From assembly GCF_014904705.1 (NCBI RefSeq), contig NZ_JACZCQ010000003.1, forward strand, positions 744,001 to 808,000: 64,000 nt of DNA, read 5' to 3'. Each line of letters opens with the position of its first letter. Position 1 is the stretch's first letter. This DNA is from Nisaea sediminum. Lineage in GTDB: Bacteria; Pseudomonadota; Alphaproteobacteria; Thalassobaculales; Thalassobaculaceae. A program made the translations under genes and the position numbers. The notes beneath the pieces are model-generated. The model was not told the DNA's origin. It saw only the letters and a list, made by a program, of their open reading frames with translations, and searched no databases. This document shows positions 43,614-51,832 of this stretch, piece by piece.

Positions 43614-45952
43614 GCCGCAGCTCCGTCCTTGGCCCGCAGACGCTCGACGGCGAGCAGGATGCGTTCCGGCGTCGCGGGCGTATCGAGGCGCGAGCATTCG
43701 CGGTAATCGGCAACGCTCGCCACCGCCATGGAGAGCGCTTCCAGCACCGAGATGCCGAGCATCAGCGGCGGCTCGCCGACCGCTTTTGAGCGCCTGATGG
43801 TACGCTCCTTGTTCTCGGACCACTCGGCCAGCGCCACGTTGAAGATCCGCGGCACGTCGGATGCGAGCGGGATCTTGTAGGTCGAGGGCGCATGGGTGCG
43901 CAGCCGGCCCTCCTTGTCCCACCACAGTTCCTCGGTGGTCAGCCAGCCCACGCCCTGGATGAAGCCTCCCTCGACCTGGCCCTTGTCGATTGCCGGATTG
44001 AGCGACTTGCCGACATCGTGGAGCACGTCCGAGCGGTCGATCCGGTACTCGCCGGTCAGCGTGTCGATGGTGACCTCCGAGACCGCCGCGCCGTAGGCGA
44101 AATAGTAGAACGGCCGGCCCTTGCCCGCGGCACGGTCCCAATGGATCTCCGGCGTCTTGTAGAACCCGGCCGCCGAGAGATGGACCCGCGCCATGTAGGC
44201 GGCGGCGATGAACTCTTCAAAGCTGAGCACCTGCTCGCCGACGACAACCTGTCCGGCCTCGAAACGCACGGCCTCCTCGGGCAGGTCCCATTTCTCAGCG
44301 GCGAATGTCCTCAGGCGCTGTTTGATCTGCTCCGCGGCATCCTGCGCCGCCATGCCGTTGAGGTCCGAGCCGGACGAGGCCGCCGTCGCGGAGGTGTTCG
44401 GCACCTTCTCGGTCGCTGTCGCGCTTACCCTGACACGGTCGAGATCAACCTGGAAACAGTCGGCCACGACCTGCGCCACCTTGGTGAAGAGGCCTTGCCC
44501 CATCTCGGTACCGCCATGGTTCAGGTGGATCGAGCCATCCTTGTAAACATGCACCAGCGCGCCCGCCTGATTGTACCAGGTCGCGGTGAAGGAGATGCCG
44601 AACTTGACCGGGGTCAGGGCGATGCCCTTGCGAAGGATGCCGCCCTTCGCGTTGAAATCGAGCACAGCCTTACGGCGCGCCTGATAGTCCGAACTCTCCT
44701 CCAGCTCCGCAACCAGCCGGTCGAGGATGCAGTCGGTGACCTGCTGGTGATAGGGCGTGACGTCCCGGTCCGGCCCGGCGCAATAGAAGTTCGCCTTGCG
44801 GATCTCCAGCGGGTCCTTGCCGAGGGCGTAGGCGATCTCCTCGACGATCCGTTCCGCCCCGACCACACCCTGCGGGCCGCCGAAGCCGCGGAAGGCGGTG
44901 TTGGAGACCGTGTTGGTACGGAGCGGCTGCGACCGCAGGCGGACGGCCGGGTAATAGTAGGCATTGTCCGCATGGAACAGCGCGCGGTCCGTCACCGGGC
45001 CGGAGAGATCGGCGGAAAAGCCGCAGCGCGCGGCAAAGGTGCCGTCGACGGCGAGGATACGACCCTCCTCGTCGTAGCCGACATCGTAGCTGACCTTGAA
45101 GTCGTGCCGCTTGCCGGTCGCGATCATGTCGTCGTCGCGGTCCGGGCGGAGCTTCACCGCTCGATTCAGCTTCTTGGCGGCGAGCGCCGCGACAGCAGCG
45201 AACAGAGCCGGCTGGCTTTCCTTGCCGCCAAACCCGCCGCCCATGCGCCGGACCACGACCGAGACCGCATTCGCCGGCACGCCGAGCACCTGTGCGACCA
45301 GAACCTGTCCCTCGCTCGGATGCTGCGTCGAGGAGTGGATCGTGACGGTCTCGTCCTCGCCCGGGATGGCGAGCGCGATATGGCCCTCGAGATAGAAATG
45401 ATCCTGCCCACCGATCTCCATCTCGCCCTTCAGGCGGTGCGGAGCGGCTTTCAACGCACTCTCGACATCGCCGCGCTCCAGCTTCAGCGGCGCGGTCACG
45501 AGATCGCCGCCCGCCTCCAGCGCCGCATCGATGGAGATCGCGGCCGGGAGCGCGCGATATTCGATCTTCGCCAGCGCCGCCGCCCTGCGCGCCGCGTCCC
45601 TTGTCTCCGCGATCACCGCGAACATCGGCTGCCCCCGGAACATGACCTTGCCCTCAGCGAAGACCGGATCGTCATGGGCATGGACCGGGCTGACATCGTT
45701 CTCGCCCGGAATGTCGTCGGCGGTCAGGACCAGTGCGACACCGGGCGCCGCGCGGACGTCGGAGAGGTCCATCGAGACGATCTCCGCATGGGCCGCATCC
45801 GACAGCCCGAGCCAGCCATGCAGCGTGCCCGCGGGCTCGGCCATGTCGTCGATATAGTCCGCCGTACCCGCCACATGCTTATGGGCGGAGTCATGCCGCT
45901 CCGCGCTGTGCACGCCGCCGCGGATCGCTTCCTGTTTGCTTCCCCCGTCCAT
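43610..45952 (-). CDS. xdhB: Xanthine dehydrogenase, molybdopterin subunit XdhB
   Basis: The catalytic subunit that oxidises hypoxanthine and xanthine to urate, 780 aa. The molybdopterin motifs GGGFGGKESQ (about 235-244), AFRGFGGPQG, the HLNHGGTEMGQGL active-site segment and the terminal SKAVGEPPLML with the catalytic Glu are all present, as in XdhB of Rhodobacter. The ATG at 45952 overlaps the xdhA stop. It works as (alpha-beta)2 with XdhA and requires XdhC, encoded next. Confidence 0.95.
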   Translation of the reverse strand: MDGGSKQEAIRGGVHSAERHDSAHKHVAGTADYIDDMAEPAGTLHGWLGLSDAAHAEIVSMDLSDVRAAPGVALVLTADDIPGENDVSPVHAHDDPVFAEGKVMFRGQPMFAVIAETRDAARRAAALAKIEYRALPAAISIDAALEAGGDLVTAPLKLERGDVESALKAAPHRLKGEMEIGGQDHFYLEGHIALAIPGEDETVTIHSSTQHPSEGQVLVAQVLGVPANAVSVVVRRMGGGFGGKESQPALFAAVAALAAKKLNRAVKLRPDRDDDMIATGKRHDFKVSYDVGYDEEGRILAVDGTFAARCGFSADLSGPVTDRALFHADNAYYYPAVRLRSQPLRTNTVSNTAFRGFGGPQGVVGAERIVEEIAYALGKDPLEIRKANFYCAGPDRDVTPYHQQVTDCILDRLVAELEESSDYQARRKAVLDFNAKGGILRKGIALTPVKFGISFTATWYNQAGALVHVYKDGSIHLNHGGTEMGQGLFTKVAQVVADCFQVDLDRVRVSATATEKVPNTSATAASSGSDLNGMAAQDAAEQIKQRLRTFAAEKWDLPEEAVRFEAGQVVVGEQVLSFEEFIAAAYMARVHLSAAGFYKTPEIHWDRAAGKGRPFYYFAYGAAVSEVTIDTLTGEYRIDRSDVLHDVGKSLNPAIDKGQVEGGFIQGVGWLTTEELWWDKEGRLRTHAPSTYKIPLASDVPRIFNVALAEWSENKERTIRRSKAVGEPPLMLGISVLEALSMAVASVADYRECSRLDTPATPERILLAVERLRAKDGAAA

Positions 45953-47409
45953 CACGCGCTCAGCCTTGCAAGCGTTTCCCCGCCGGAGGTTTCGAGGAAG
46001 AAGCGCAGCAGCAGGTTGGCCGCGACCTTGGAGCGGTAGTCGGCAGAGGCCCGCCAGTCGGAAAGCGGCGTGAAATCCTCGGCCATCGCCGCCATCGCCG
46101 CCCGCACGCTTGTCTCGTTCCAGGGCTGGCCGAGGAGCGCCGCCTCCGTCTTCTCCGCCCGTTTCGGCGTCGCCGCCATGCCGCCGAAGGCAAGCCGGGC
46201 CGATGTCACCGTTCCGCCATCGAGCGCAACGGAGAAGGCGCCGCAGACCGCCGAGATATCCTCGTCGCGCCGCTTCGAGACCTTGTAGGCGGCGTTCAGC
46301 GTGCCCGGCGCCGGGAGCGGGATGCGCACGCTCTCGACGAACTCGTCCGGTACCCGGTCCTGCTTGCCGTAATCGATGAAGAAGGCCTCGAGCGGGATGG
46401 TGCGCCGCTTGCTGCCGCGCCGGAGCATCAATTGGGCGCCGAGCGCGATCAGGGCGGGCGGCGTGTCGCCAATGGGAGAGCCGTTGGCGATATTGCCGCC
46501 GATCGTGCCCATATTGCGCACCTGCCAGCCGCCGATCCGGTCCCAGAACTCGGCCAGATGCGGGAAATGCTCCGCGATCATTGCCGTGCTCTCGCTGTAG
46601 GTGACGCCGGCGCCGAGGAAGAGCGCGTCTTCGCCGACGCTGATCCGTTTCAGGTCCGCGATATGTCCTATGAAGACAGCCGGAGAGATGTCCTTCATGT
46701 GCTTGGTGATCCAGAGCCCGACATCGGTCGAGCCCGCCACCATGGTCGCATTGCCGACCTCGAGCAGAACCCGCGCGAGATCGTCCGCGTCGGCCGGCAG
46801 GATCGCCGTGCTGCCGCCACGCGAGACGACGACCCGCGCACCGTCGTCCATCTCCGCCAGTTTCGCCGTTACGGCCTCGCGCTGCGCCATCAACGGATCG
46901 TCGGCCACTTTCCCGCGTCCGGCCGCGTCCAGCGCCGCGCGGACAATCGGAGCATAGCCGGTGCAACGGCAGAGATTGCCCTGCAGCGCGGTCTCCACTG
47001 CCTCGACCGAGCCGCAGCCGCCCTCCATCCAGAGCGCGTAGAGCGACATCACGATGCCCGGCGTGCAGAAGCCGCACTGGCTGCCGTGATGCTCCACCAT
47101 CGCCTGCTGGACGGCATGCAGCCCGCCTTCGGGAGCGCGGAGATATTCCACTGTCACCACGTGGCAGAGATCGACCGAGGCGAGCAGACGGATGCAGGCA
47201 TTCACCGTCTCGTATTTCAGCCCGTCCGAGGTCCGGCGCCCGACCAGCACGGTGCAGGCGCCGCAATCGCCTTCGGCACAGCCTTCCTTGGTGCCGCGCA
47301 GGCGCTGCTCAAGACGGAGGTGGTCGAGCAGCGTGTCCCCGGCGCCAACGGTGGAAAGCCGCACCTCGCGGTCGTTCAGCAGGAACCGGATCTCGCCGCG
47401 CGCCGACAT
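45952..47409 (-). CDS. xdhA: Xanthine dehydrogenase, Fe-S/FAD subunit XdhA
   Basis: A 485-residue subunit carrying two [2Fe-2S] clusters and FAD. The N-terminal cluster ligands lie in GCAEGDCGACTVL; the second cluster has CGFCTPG and CRCTGY. The FAD domain starts about residue 190 (STAILPADADDLARVL), with the NMGTIGGNIANGSPIGD motif near residue 300. It receives electrons from XdhB and reduces NAD+. It starts 3 nt after the uraH stop and overlaps xdhB by one base at the ATGA. Length and order match bacterial XdhA. Confidence 0.95.
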   Translation of the reverse strand: MSARGEIRFLLNDREVRLSTVGAGDTLLDHLRLEQRLRGTKEGCAEGDCGACTVLVGRRTSDGLKYETVNACIRLLASVDLCHVVTVEYLRAPEGGLHAVQQAMVEHHGSQCGFCTPGIVMSLYALWMEGGCGSVEAVETALQGNLCRCTGYAPIVRAALDAAGRGKVADDPLMAQREAVTAKLAEMDDGARVVVSRGGSTAILPADADDLARVLLEVGNATMVAGSTDVGLWITKHMKDISPAVFIGHIADLKRISVGEDALFLGAGVTYSESTAMIAEHFPHLAEFWDRIGGWQVRNMGTIGGNIANGSPIGDTPPALIALGAQLMLRRGSKRRTIPLEAFFIDYGKQDRVPDEFVESVRIPLPAPGTLNAAYKVSKRRDEDISAVCGAFSVALDGGTVTSARLAFGGMAATPKRAEKTEAALLGQPWNETSVRAAMAAMAEDFTPLSDWRASADYRSKVAANLLLRFFLETSGGETLARLSA

Positions 47410-47412
47410 TTC

Positions 47413-47772
47413 TCAGCTTCCCCGGTAGGTCGCGTAGCCGTAGGGAGAGAGCAGCAGCGGAACATGGAAATGCTGGGAGGCATCGGCGATGCCGAAACGG
47501 AGCGGGATCCGATCGAGAAAGAGGATCTCGCCCGAGACATGGCCTGCCCGGCGCAGATAGTCGCCGGCATCGAAGACCAGCTCATACTGTCCCTCGGTGA
47601 AGCTGTCCCCACTCGCCATCGGCGCATCGGTGCGGCCGTCATCGTTCGTGACCGTCGAGGAGATCAGCTCGCGCGCCTCGCCGTTAAGGCGGTAGAGCGC
47701 GATCTTCAGCCCCGCCGCGGGTGTCCCGGCGGCCTGATCCAGCACATGCGTTGTCAGACGTCCCGACGCCAT
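47413..47772 (-). CDS. uraH: 5-hydroxyisourate hydrolase (transthyretin-related)
   Basis: Opens 5-hydroxyisourate, the product of urate hydroxylase, to OHCU. The 119-residue protein has the transthyretin-like fold signatures: [15 protein letters not shown] at the N-terminus, the conserved [13 protein letters not shown] segment and the C-terminal YRGS tetrapeptide that defines HIU hydrolases. ATG 47772 follows a GAGAGA site. It is the first gene of the uraH-xdhA-xdhB-xdhC-transporter run and is divergent from the allantoinase fusion gene. Confidence 0.94.
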   Translation of the reverse strand: MASGRLTTHVLDQAAGTPAAGLKIALYRLNGEARELISSTVTNDDGRTDAPMASGDSFTEGQYELVFDAGDYLRRAGHVSGEILFLDRIPLRFGIADASQHFHVPLLLSPYGYATYRGS

Positions 47773-47888
47773 AATCTCTCTGCCCCTGTTCGCTCGGCAT
47801 GTCCGCACCGGTTATTCCCGGCTGCTCTTTGACCGAATTAGATTCTCAAGGAATTGTATATGAAAGGCGCCATGTCATAAGAGTCTTT

Positions 47889-47898
47889 CAAAATTTTG
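47889..47898. promoter_or_regulatory. AT-rich palindrome CAAAATTTTG between uraH and puuE
   Basis: A perfect 10-bp palindrome, with partly symmetric flanks, in the 186-bp divergent region between the two purine operons. A TTGTATAT half-box lies at 47854-47861. Either could be an operator for a purine-responsive regulator, such as the LysR protein at 37281. The evidence is positional only. Confidence 0.3.
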
Positions 47899-47958
47899 TT
47901 GAATGTCCGCGCGCGCGTTCTCTGGAACCATGGCGCCCGGTACCAGTGAAGAGGTGGG

Positions 47959-49377
47959 ATGATGGGGGACTATCCGCGCGACCTCGAAGGCTACGGCCCG
48001 AACGCGCCCGATGCGGACTGGCCGGGCGGCGCCCGGGTCGCGGTCCAGTTCGTTCTGAACTACGAGGAAGGCGGGGAGAACAACCTGCTGCACGGGGACG
48101 AAGCCTCCGAGGCCTTCCTTTCCGAGATCGTTGGCGCGACCGCGTGGCCGGGTCAGCGCCACTGGAACATGGAATCGATCTACGAATACGGCGCCCGCGC
48201 CGGTTTCTGGCGCCTGCACCGGATGTTCACCGGAGCCGGGATCCCGCTCACCGTCTACGGCGTCGCAACGGCGCTGGCCCGCGGCCCGTCGCAGGTGAAG
48301 GCGATGAAGGAGGCCGGCTGGGAGATCGCCTCGCACGGCCTCAAATGGATCGAGCACAAGGATATGACCGAGGCCGAGGAACTGGCGCAGATCGTCGAGG
48401 CGATCCGGCTCCATACCGAGGTCACCGGCGAGCCGCCGCGCGGCTGGTATACCGGCCGCTGCTCGATGAACACGGTCGAGCTCGTCGCCGCACACGGCGA
48501 CTTCGACTACATCTCCGACAGCTACGCCGACGACCTGCCCTACTGGATGGAAGCGGGCGAGCGCGACCAGCTGATCATCCCCTATACGCTCGACGCCAAC
48601 GACATGCGCTTCGCGACGCCGCAGGGCTTCAATACCGGCGAGCAGTTCTTCCAGTATCTGAAGGACAGCTTCGACGCGCTCTACGAGGAGGGCAAGGAAG
48701 GGCGCCCGGCGATGATGTCGATCGGCCTGCATTGCCGGCTCGCGGGACGGCCGGGCCGGGCGGCGGGCCTGAAGCGCTTCCTAGACTATGCGAAAGCCAG
48801 GGACAAAGTCTGGTTCGCCCGCCGGATCGAGATCGCCGAACACTGGGCGCAGAAGCATCCGCACAAGCGCTTCGAGCGCCCGAGCCGGATGGACAAGACC
48901 ACCTTCGTCTCCCGCTTCGGCGGCATCTACGAGAATTCGCCCTGGATCGCCGAGGCCGCCTTCGATCTCGAGCGCGGTCCGGCGCACGACACGGCGACCG
49001 GGCTGCATTCCGCCCTCACCCGCATCTTCCGCTCGGCCAGCCCGGAGCTGCGGCTCGCGGTTCTGAATGCGCATCCGGACCTCGCCGGCAAGCTCGCTCA
49101 GGCGAAACGCCTGACCACCGAGTCCACCGCCGAACAGGCAAGCGCAGGACTCGATGCGCTGACCGACGAAGAGCGCGCCAGCTTCGAGGATCTGAACCGG
49201 CGCTATGTGGAGAAGCACGGCTTCCCCTTCATCATCGCCGTGCGCGACAACACGAAGGCTAGCATCCTCGCGGCTTTCAAGAAGCGCATCGAGCATGACC
49301 GCGCGACCGAAATGGCCGAGGCCTGCCGCCAGGTCGAACGCATCACAGAACTCCGACTGAAGGATCTCCTGCCATGA
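47959..49377 (+). CDS. puuE: Allantoinase PuuE fused to OHCU decarboxylase UraD
   Basis: A 472-residue two-domain protein. Residues about 1-305 are the polysaccharide-deacetylase-like allantoinase PuuE (EEGGENNLLHGDEASEAF, IASHGLKWIEH, WYTGRCS), which hydrolyses allantoin to allantoate without the usual amidohydrolase fold. Residues about 311-472 are an OHCU decarboxylase: AHPDLAGK with the catalytic His, FPFIIAVR, and a final ERITELRLKDL. The fusion therefore performs the steps before and after free allantoin. Either of two adjacent ATGs (47959, 47962) may be used. It overlaps allE by 4 nt. Confidence 0.9.
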   Translation: MMGDYPRDLEGYGPNAPDADWPGGARVAVQFVLNYEEGGENNLLHGDEASEAFLSEIVGATAWPGQRHWNMESIYEYGARAGFWRLHRMFTGAGIPLTVYGVATALARGPSQVKAMKEAGWEIASHGLKWIEHKDMTEAEELAQIVEAIRLHTEVTGEPPRGWYTGRCSMNTVELVAAHGDFDYISDSYADDLPYWMEAGERDQLIIPYTLDANDMRFATPQGFNTGEQFFQYLKDSFDALYEEGKEGRPAMMSIGLHCRLAGRPGRAAGLKRFLDYAKARDKVWFARRIEIAEHWAQKHPHKRFERPSRMDKTTFVSRFGGIYENSPWIAEAAFDLERGPAHDTATGLHSALTRIFRSASPELRLAVLNAHPDLAGKLAQAKRLTTESTAEQASAGLDALTDEERASFEDLNRRYVEKHGFPFIIAVRDNTKASILAAFKKRIEHDRATEMAEACRQVERITELRLKDLLP

Positions 49378-50222
49378 GTGGCGCCGACCGTTCCTATTAC
49401 ACGATCCCCGGCGGTCTGCCGGGACAGACGCAGCTGATGACAGGCCGGGCCGTCTTCACCGAGGCCTACGCGGTGATCCCGAAGGGCGTGATGACGGACA
49501 TCGTCGCCAGCATCTTCCCCTTCTGGGAGAAGACCCGCGGCTGGATCATCGCCCGCCCGCTGTCCGGCTTCGCCGAGACCTTCTCGCACTATGTGATGGA
49601 AGTCTCCCCCGGCGGCGGCTCGACGAAGCCGGAGCCGGAAGCGGGCGCCGAGGGCGCGCTTTTCGTCGTCGCCGGCGCGATCACCGTGACGGTCGGCGGC
49701 AAGGAAAATGTTCTGACACCCGGCGGCTTCGCCTACCTGCCCCCGGCGAGCGGCTGGACGCTGAAGAACGATGGGGCCGAGACCGCGCAGTTCCACTGGA
49801 TCCGCAAGATGTACGAGAAGGTCGAGGGGATCGACGCCCCCGACCCGCTCTTCGCCCGCGACCAGGACATCACGCCCGCCGCCATGCCGGACACCGAGGG
49901 ACGCTGGGCGACCACGCGCTTCGTCGATCCGTCGGATCTCCGGCACGACATGCACATCACCGTCGTCACCTTCCTGCCCGGCGGCACAATCCCCTTCGAG
50001 GAGACCCATGTCATGGAGCACGGGCTCTACGTGCTCGAGGGCAAGGGTGTCTACAAGCTGAACCGGGACTGGGTCGAGGTCGAGGCGGGCGATTATATGT
50101 GGCTGCGCGCCTTCTGCCCGCAGGCCTGCTATGCCGCCGGTCCCGGCCTGTTCCGTTACCTGCTCTACAAGGACATGCACCGCCACCCGCGGCTGACGGG
50201 CGTTGGAGCCTTCGGTCGATGA
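49374..50222 (+). CDS. allE: (S)-ureidoglycine aminohydrolase (bicupin)
   Basis: A 282-residue double-cupin protein. The N-terminal cupin (about 40-130) and the metal-binding C-terminal cupin (about 185-265, with EETHVMEHGLYVLEGKGVYKL) match the YlbA/AllE family, which releases ammonia from ureidoglycine to give ureidoglycolate. The start overlaps the puuE-uraD stop (ATGA) and its end overlaps allA by 4 nt. It should act after allantoate amidohydrolase, which is not encoded in the window. Confidence 0.9.
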   Translation: MSGADRSYYTIPGGLPGQTQLMTGRAVFTEAYAVIPKGVMTDIVASIFPFWEKTRGWIIARPLSGFAETFSHYVMEVSPGGGSTKPEPEAGAEGALFVVAGAITVTVGGKENVLTPGGFAYLPPASGWTLKNDGAETAQFHWIRKMYEKVEGIDAPDPLFARDQDITPAAMPDTEGRWATTRFVDPSDLRHDMHITVVTFLPGGTIPFEETHVMEHGLYVLEGKGVYKLNRDWVEVEAGDYMWLRAFCPQACYAAGPGLFRYLLYKDMHRHPRLTGVGAFGR

Positions 50223-50710
50223 GCCGGACGATCGCCGCGAGGCCGCTTTCCGCGGAGGCGTTTGCCGCCTATGGCGAAGTGCTGGAGGCAGCCGGCGCGC
50301 CGGATTACATGATCAATGCCGGGCTTTGCGGCCGCTATCACGACCGCGCGCGGCCGGAAACGGATGCGGACGGCTCAGTCACGCTCAGCATCGGCCGGAG
50401 CGATGCGGTAACGCTCCCCCTCACACTGAAAATGATGGAACGGCATCCGGACGGCAGCCAGGCTTTCGTGCCGATGAACGGAACCCGCTTCCTCGTCATC
50501 GTCGCGGCGGACGAAAACGGTGCGCCCGGCAAACCGGAAGCCTTCCTGACGAACGGCGCGCAGGGCATCCAGTACAAGCGGAACTGCTGGCACGGCGTGC
50601 TCGCCCCGCTTTCCGGCCCGGCGGATTTCCTGATCGTCGACAGGATCGGCCCCGGCACCAACCTGGAAGAGCACGACCTCCGGGAGCCCTACATCATCGT
50701 CGCGAAGTAA
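50219..50710 (+). CDS. allA: Ureidoglycolate lyase
   Basis: Splits ureidoglycolate into glyoxylate and urea. The 163-residue cupin-like protein has the AllA patterns: an RPLSAEAFAAYGEVLE opening, MMERHPDGSQAFVPMNG in the centre with the conserved His, and the C-terminal GVQYKRNCWHG-type motif (here GIQYKRNCWHGVLAPL). It is the last gene of the puuE-allE-allA operon. A strong hairpin follows at 50759-50788. Confidence 0.92.
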   Translation: MSRTIAARPLSAEAFAAYGEVLEAAGAPDYMINAGLCGRYHDRARPETDADGSVTLSIGRSDAVTLPLTLKMMERHPDGSQAFVPMNGTRFLVIVAADENGAPGKPEAFLTNGAQGIQYKRNCWHGVLAPLSGPADFLIVDRIGPGTNLEEHDLREPYIIVAK

Positions 50711-50758
50711 GGAGCGACCGCCTTCAGACGGGGCAGCGCGTCCCCGTGCAAGAACGAA

Positions 50759-50788
50759 CCGCCCGCGCAACCGAAGCGGCGCGGGCGG
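50759..50788. terminator. Hairpin between convergent allA and XRE genes
   Basis: A perfect 10-bp GC stem, CCGCCCGCGC with GCGCGGGCGG, and a 10-nt loop (50769-50778). It lies in the gap between two convergent genes. The plus side continues CAATATTCTG with no clean T-run, so strength is inferred from the stem. Confidence 0.6.
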
Positions 50789-50823
50789 CAATATTCTGCT
50801 CCCAAGAGGCTGATGAAAGCCGC

Positions 50824-51363
50824 CTAGTGATGTTCCTTGTCATGCCCGGGTTCGGCCAGTTCGGACATGGTCCGAACCAAATCGACGATCCGCGTCCGTG
50901 CATGCTCCGGCAGGTCGCCCCAGAGACGCACAAGCTCGTTCGCCTGACGACGCGCCAGCGGAGAGTCCATCTCGACATCGTGGGCGCTGGCAACCGGCGG
51001 CGCGATATCCTCGGCCCCCAGCAGCCGGGCGGGCGATTGTGAAATCGTCTGCTCGTCCATCTCGTCGAAGAAGTAAGACACCGGCGTGTTCAGGACCGAT
51101 GCGACGTCGAACAGACGGGACGCACTGATCCGGTTGTCCCCGCGTTCGTATTTCATGTACTGCTGGGACGTCACACCGATCTTCTGCGCGACGATCCGCT
51201 GCGTCATTCCCATTTCCTTGCGGCGGCGCCGCAGGCGCGCGCCGACGAATACATCGACCGGATTGTTCGCATTTGTCTTGCCCCGATCCGCCGAGTCTTT
51301 TTCGGACGCCTGGCCGGAAGCGTCCGCTGCCTCGTCAATCAGACGATTGGCGGCATTTTTCAT
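50824..51363 (-). CDS. XRE-family transcriptional regulator
   Basis: A 179-residue protein. An N-terminal polar tail (1-30) precedes a Cro/C1-type helix-turn-helix at about 38-97: MGMTQRIVAQKIGVTSQQYM is the HTH proper, followed by YERGDNRISASRL and the PVSYFFDEM end typical of alphaproteobacterial XRE proteins. The C-terminal 80 residues are helical and unassigned. The ATG at 51363 has a GGGGTG site; the TTG upstream has none. It stands alone at the end of the purine region, with a 469-nt upstream gap. No target can be named. Confidence 0.82.
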   Translation of the reverse strand: MKNAANRLIDEAADASGQASEKDSADRGKTNANNPVDVFVGARLRRRRKEMGMTQRIVAQKIGVTSQQYMKYERGDNRISASRLFDVASVLNTPVSYFFDEMDEQTISQSPARLLGAEDIAPPVASAHDVEMDSPLARRQANELVRLWGDLPEHARTRIVDLVRTMSELAEPGHDKEHH

Positions 51364-51832
51364 AATCACCCCCCGATCCCTCAAGAGTTCCCTAAACCGA
51401 AAATTGCCAAAACCCCGAATTACAATGAGGTAAAGACAATAACTTCATCTCTGGTTGAGATACCTGTCCTAAAAGCTTTCTGCTACGCTGAAAAACGCGC
51501 CGCCGGACTTTGATGCCGCGCTACCGAGACCTGAAGCGGTTCTTGTAATTTCTTGCGTGGCTGGCGTCTAGGTCGTTAACCATACCATGTTGCGCCGGAA
51601 CGATCAATTTCCACGTGGACGTTATAGGTGAATTTTTCGACACCCACGAAACAAATACTATTGGTTGCGCAGATCGCCAGAAAGCTGACATTTGCGCTAA
51701 ATACGGGCTTCGCGACCCGCTGCGCCCGTCAAATTGCCATCAACCTTTACGATCTAAAGTTGACCATGGGGCAATAACTTGAAGATTGCATTGTCGAACC
51801 CGAAGTCTACTATCCGATTGAAAGGAAGCGCC
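51364..51832. other. 469-nt intergenic region, AT-enriched
   Basis: A divergent promoter region between the XRE gene and the FAD monooxygenase gene. I see no coding sequence with a good start. An inverted repeat ATCTC-TGGTT-GAGAT occurs at 51447-51461, about 85 nt upstream of the XRE start, and could be an autoregulatory site. No tRNA-like or repeat structure is visible. Confidence 0.45.

Noticed and set aside
45953-47266. Extension of the xdhB frame through xdhA
   Set aside because: The extension translates to low-complexity Arg/Gly sequence, whereas xdhA is real in another frame and the xdhB ATG overlaps its stop.
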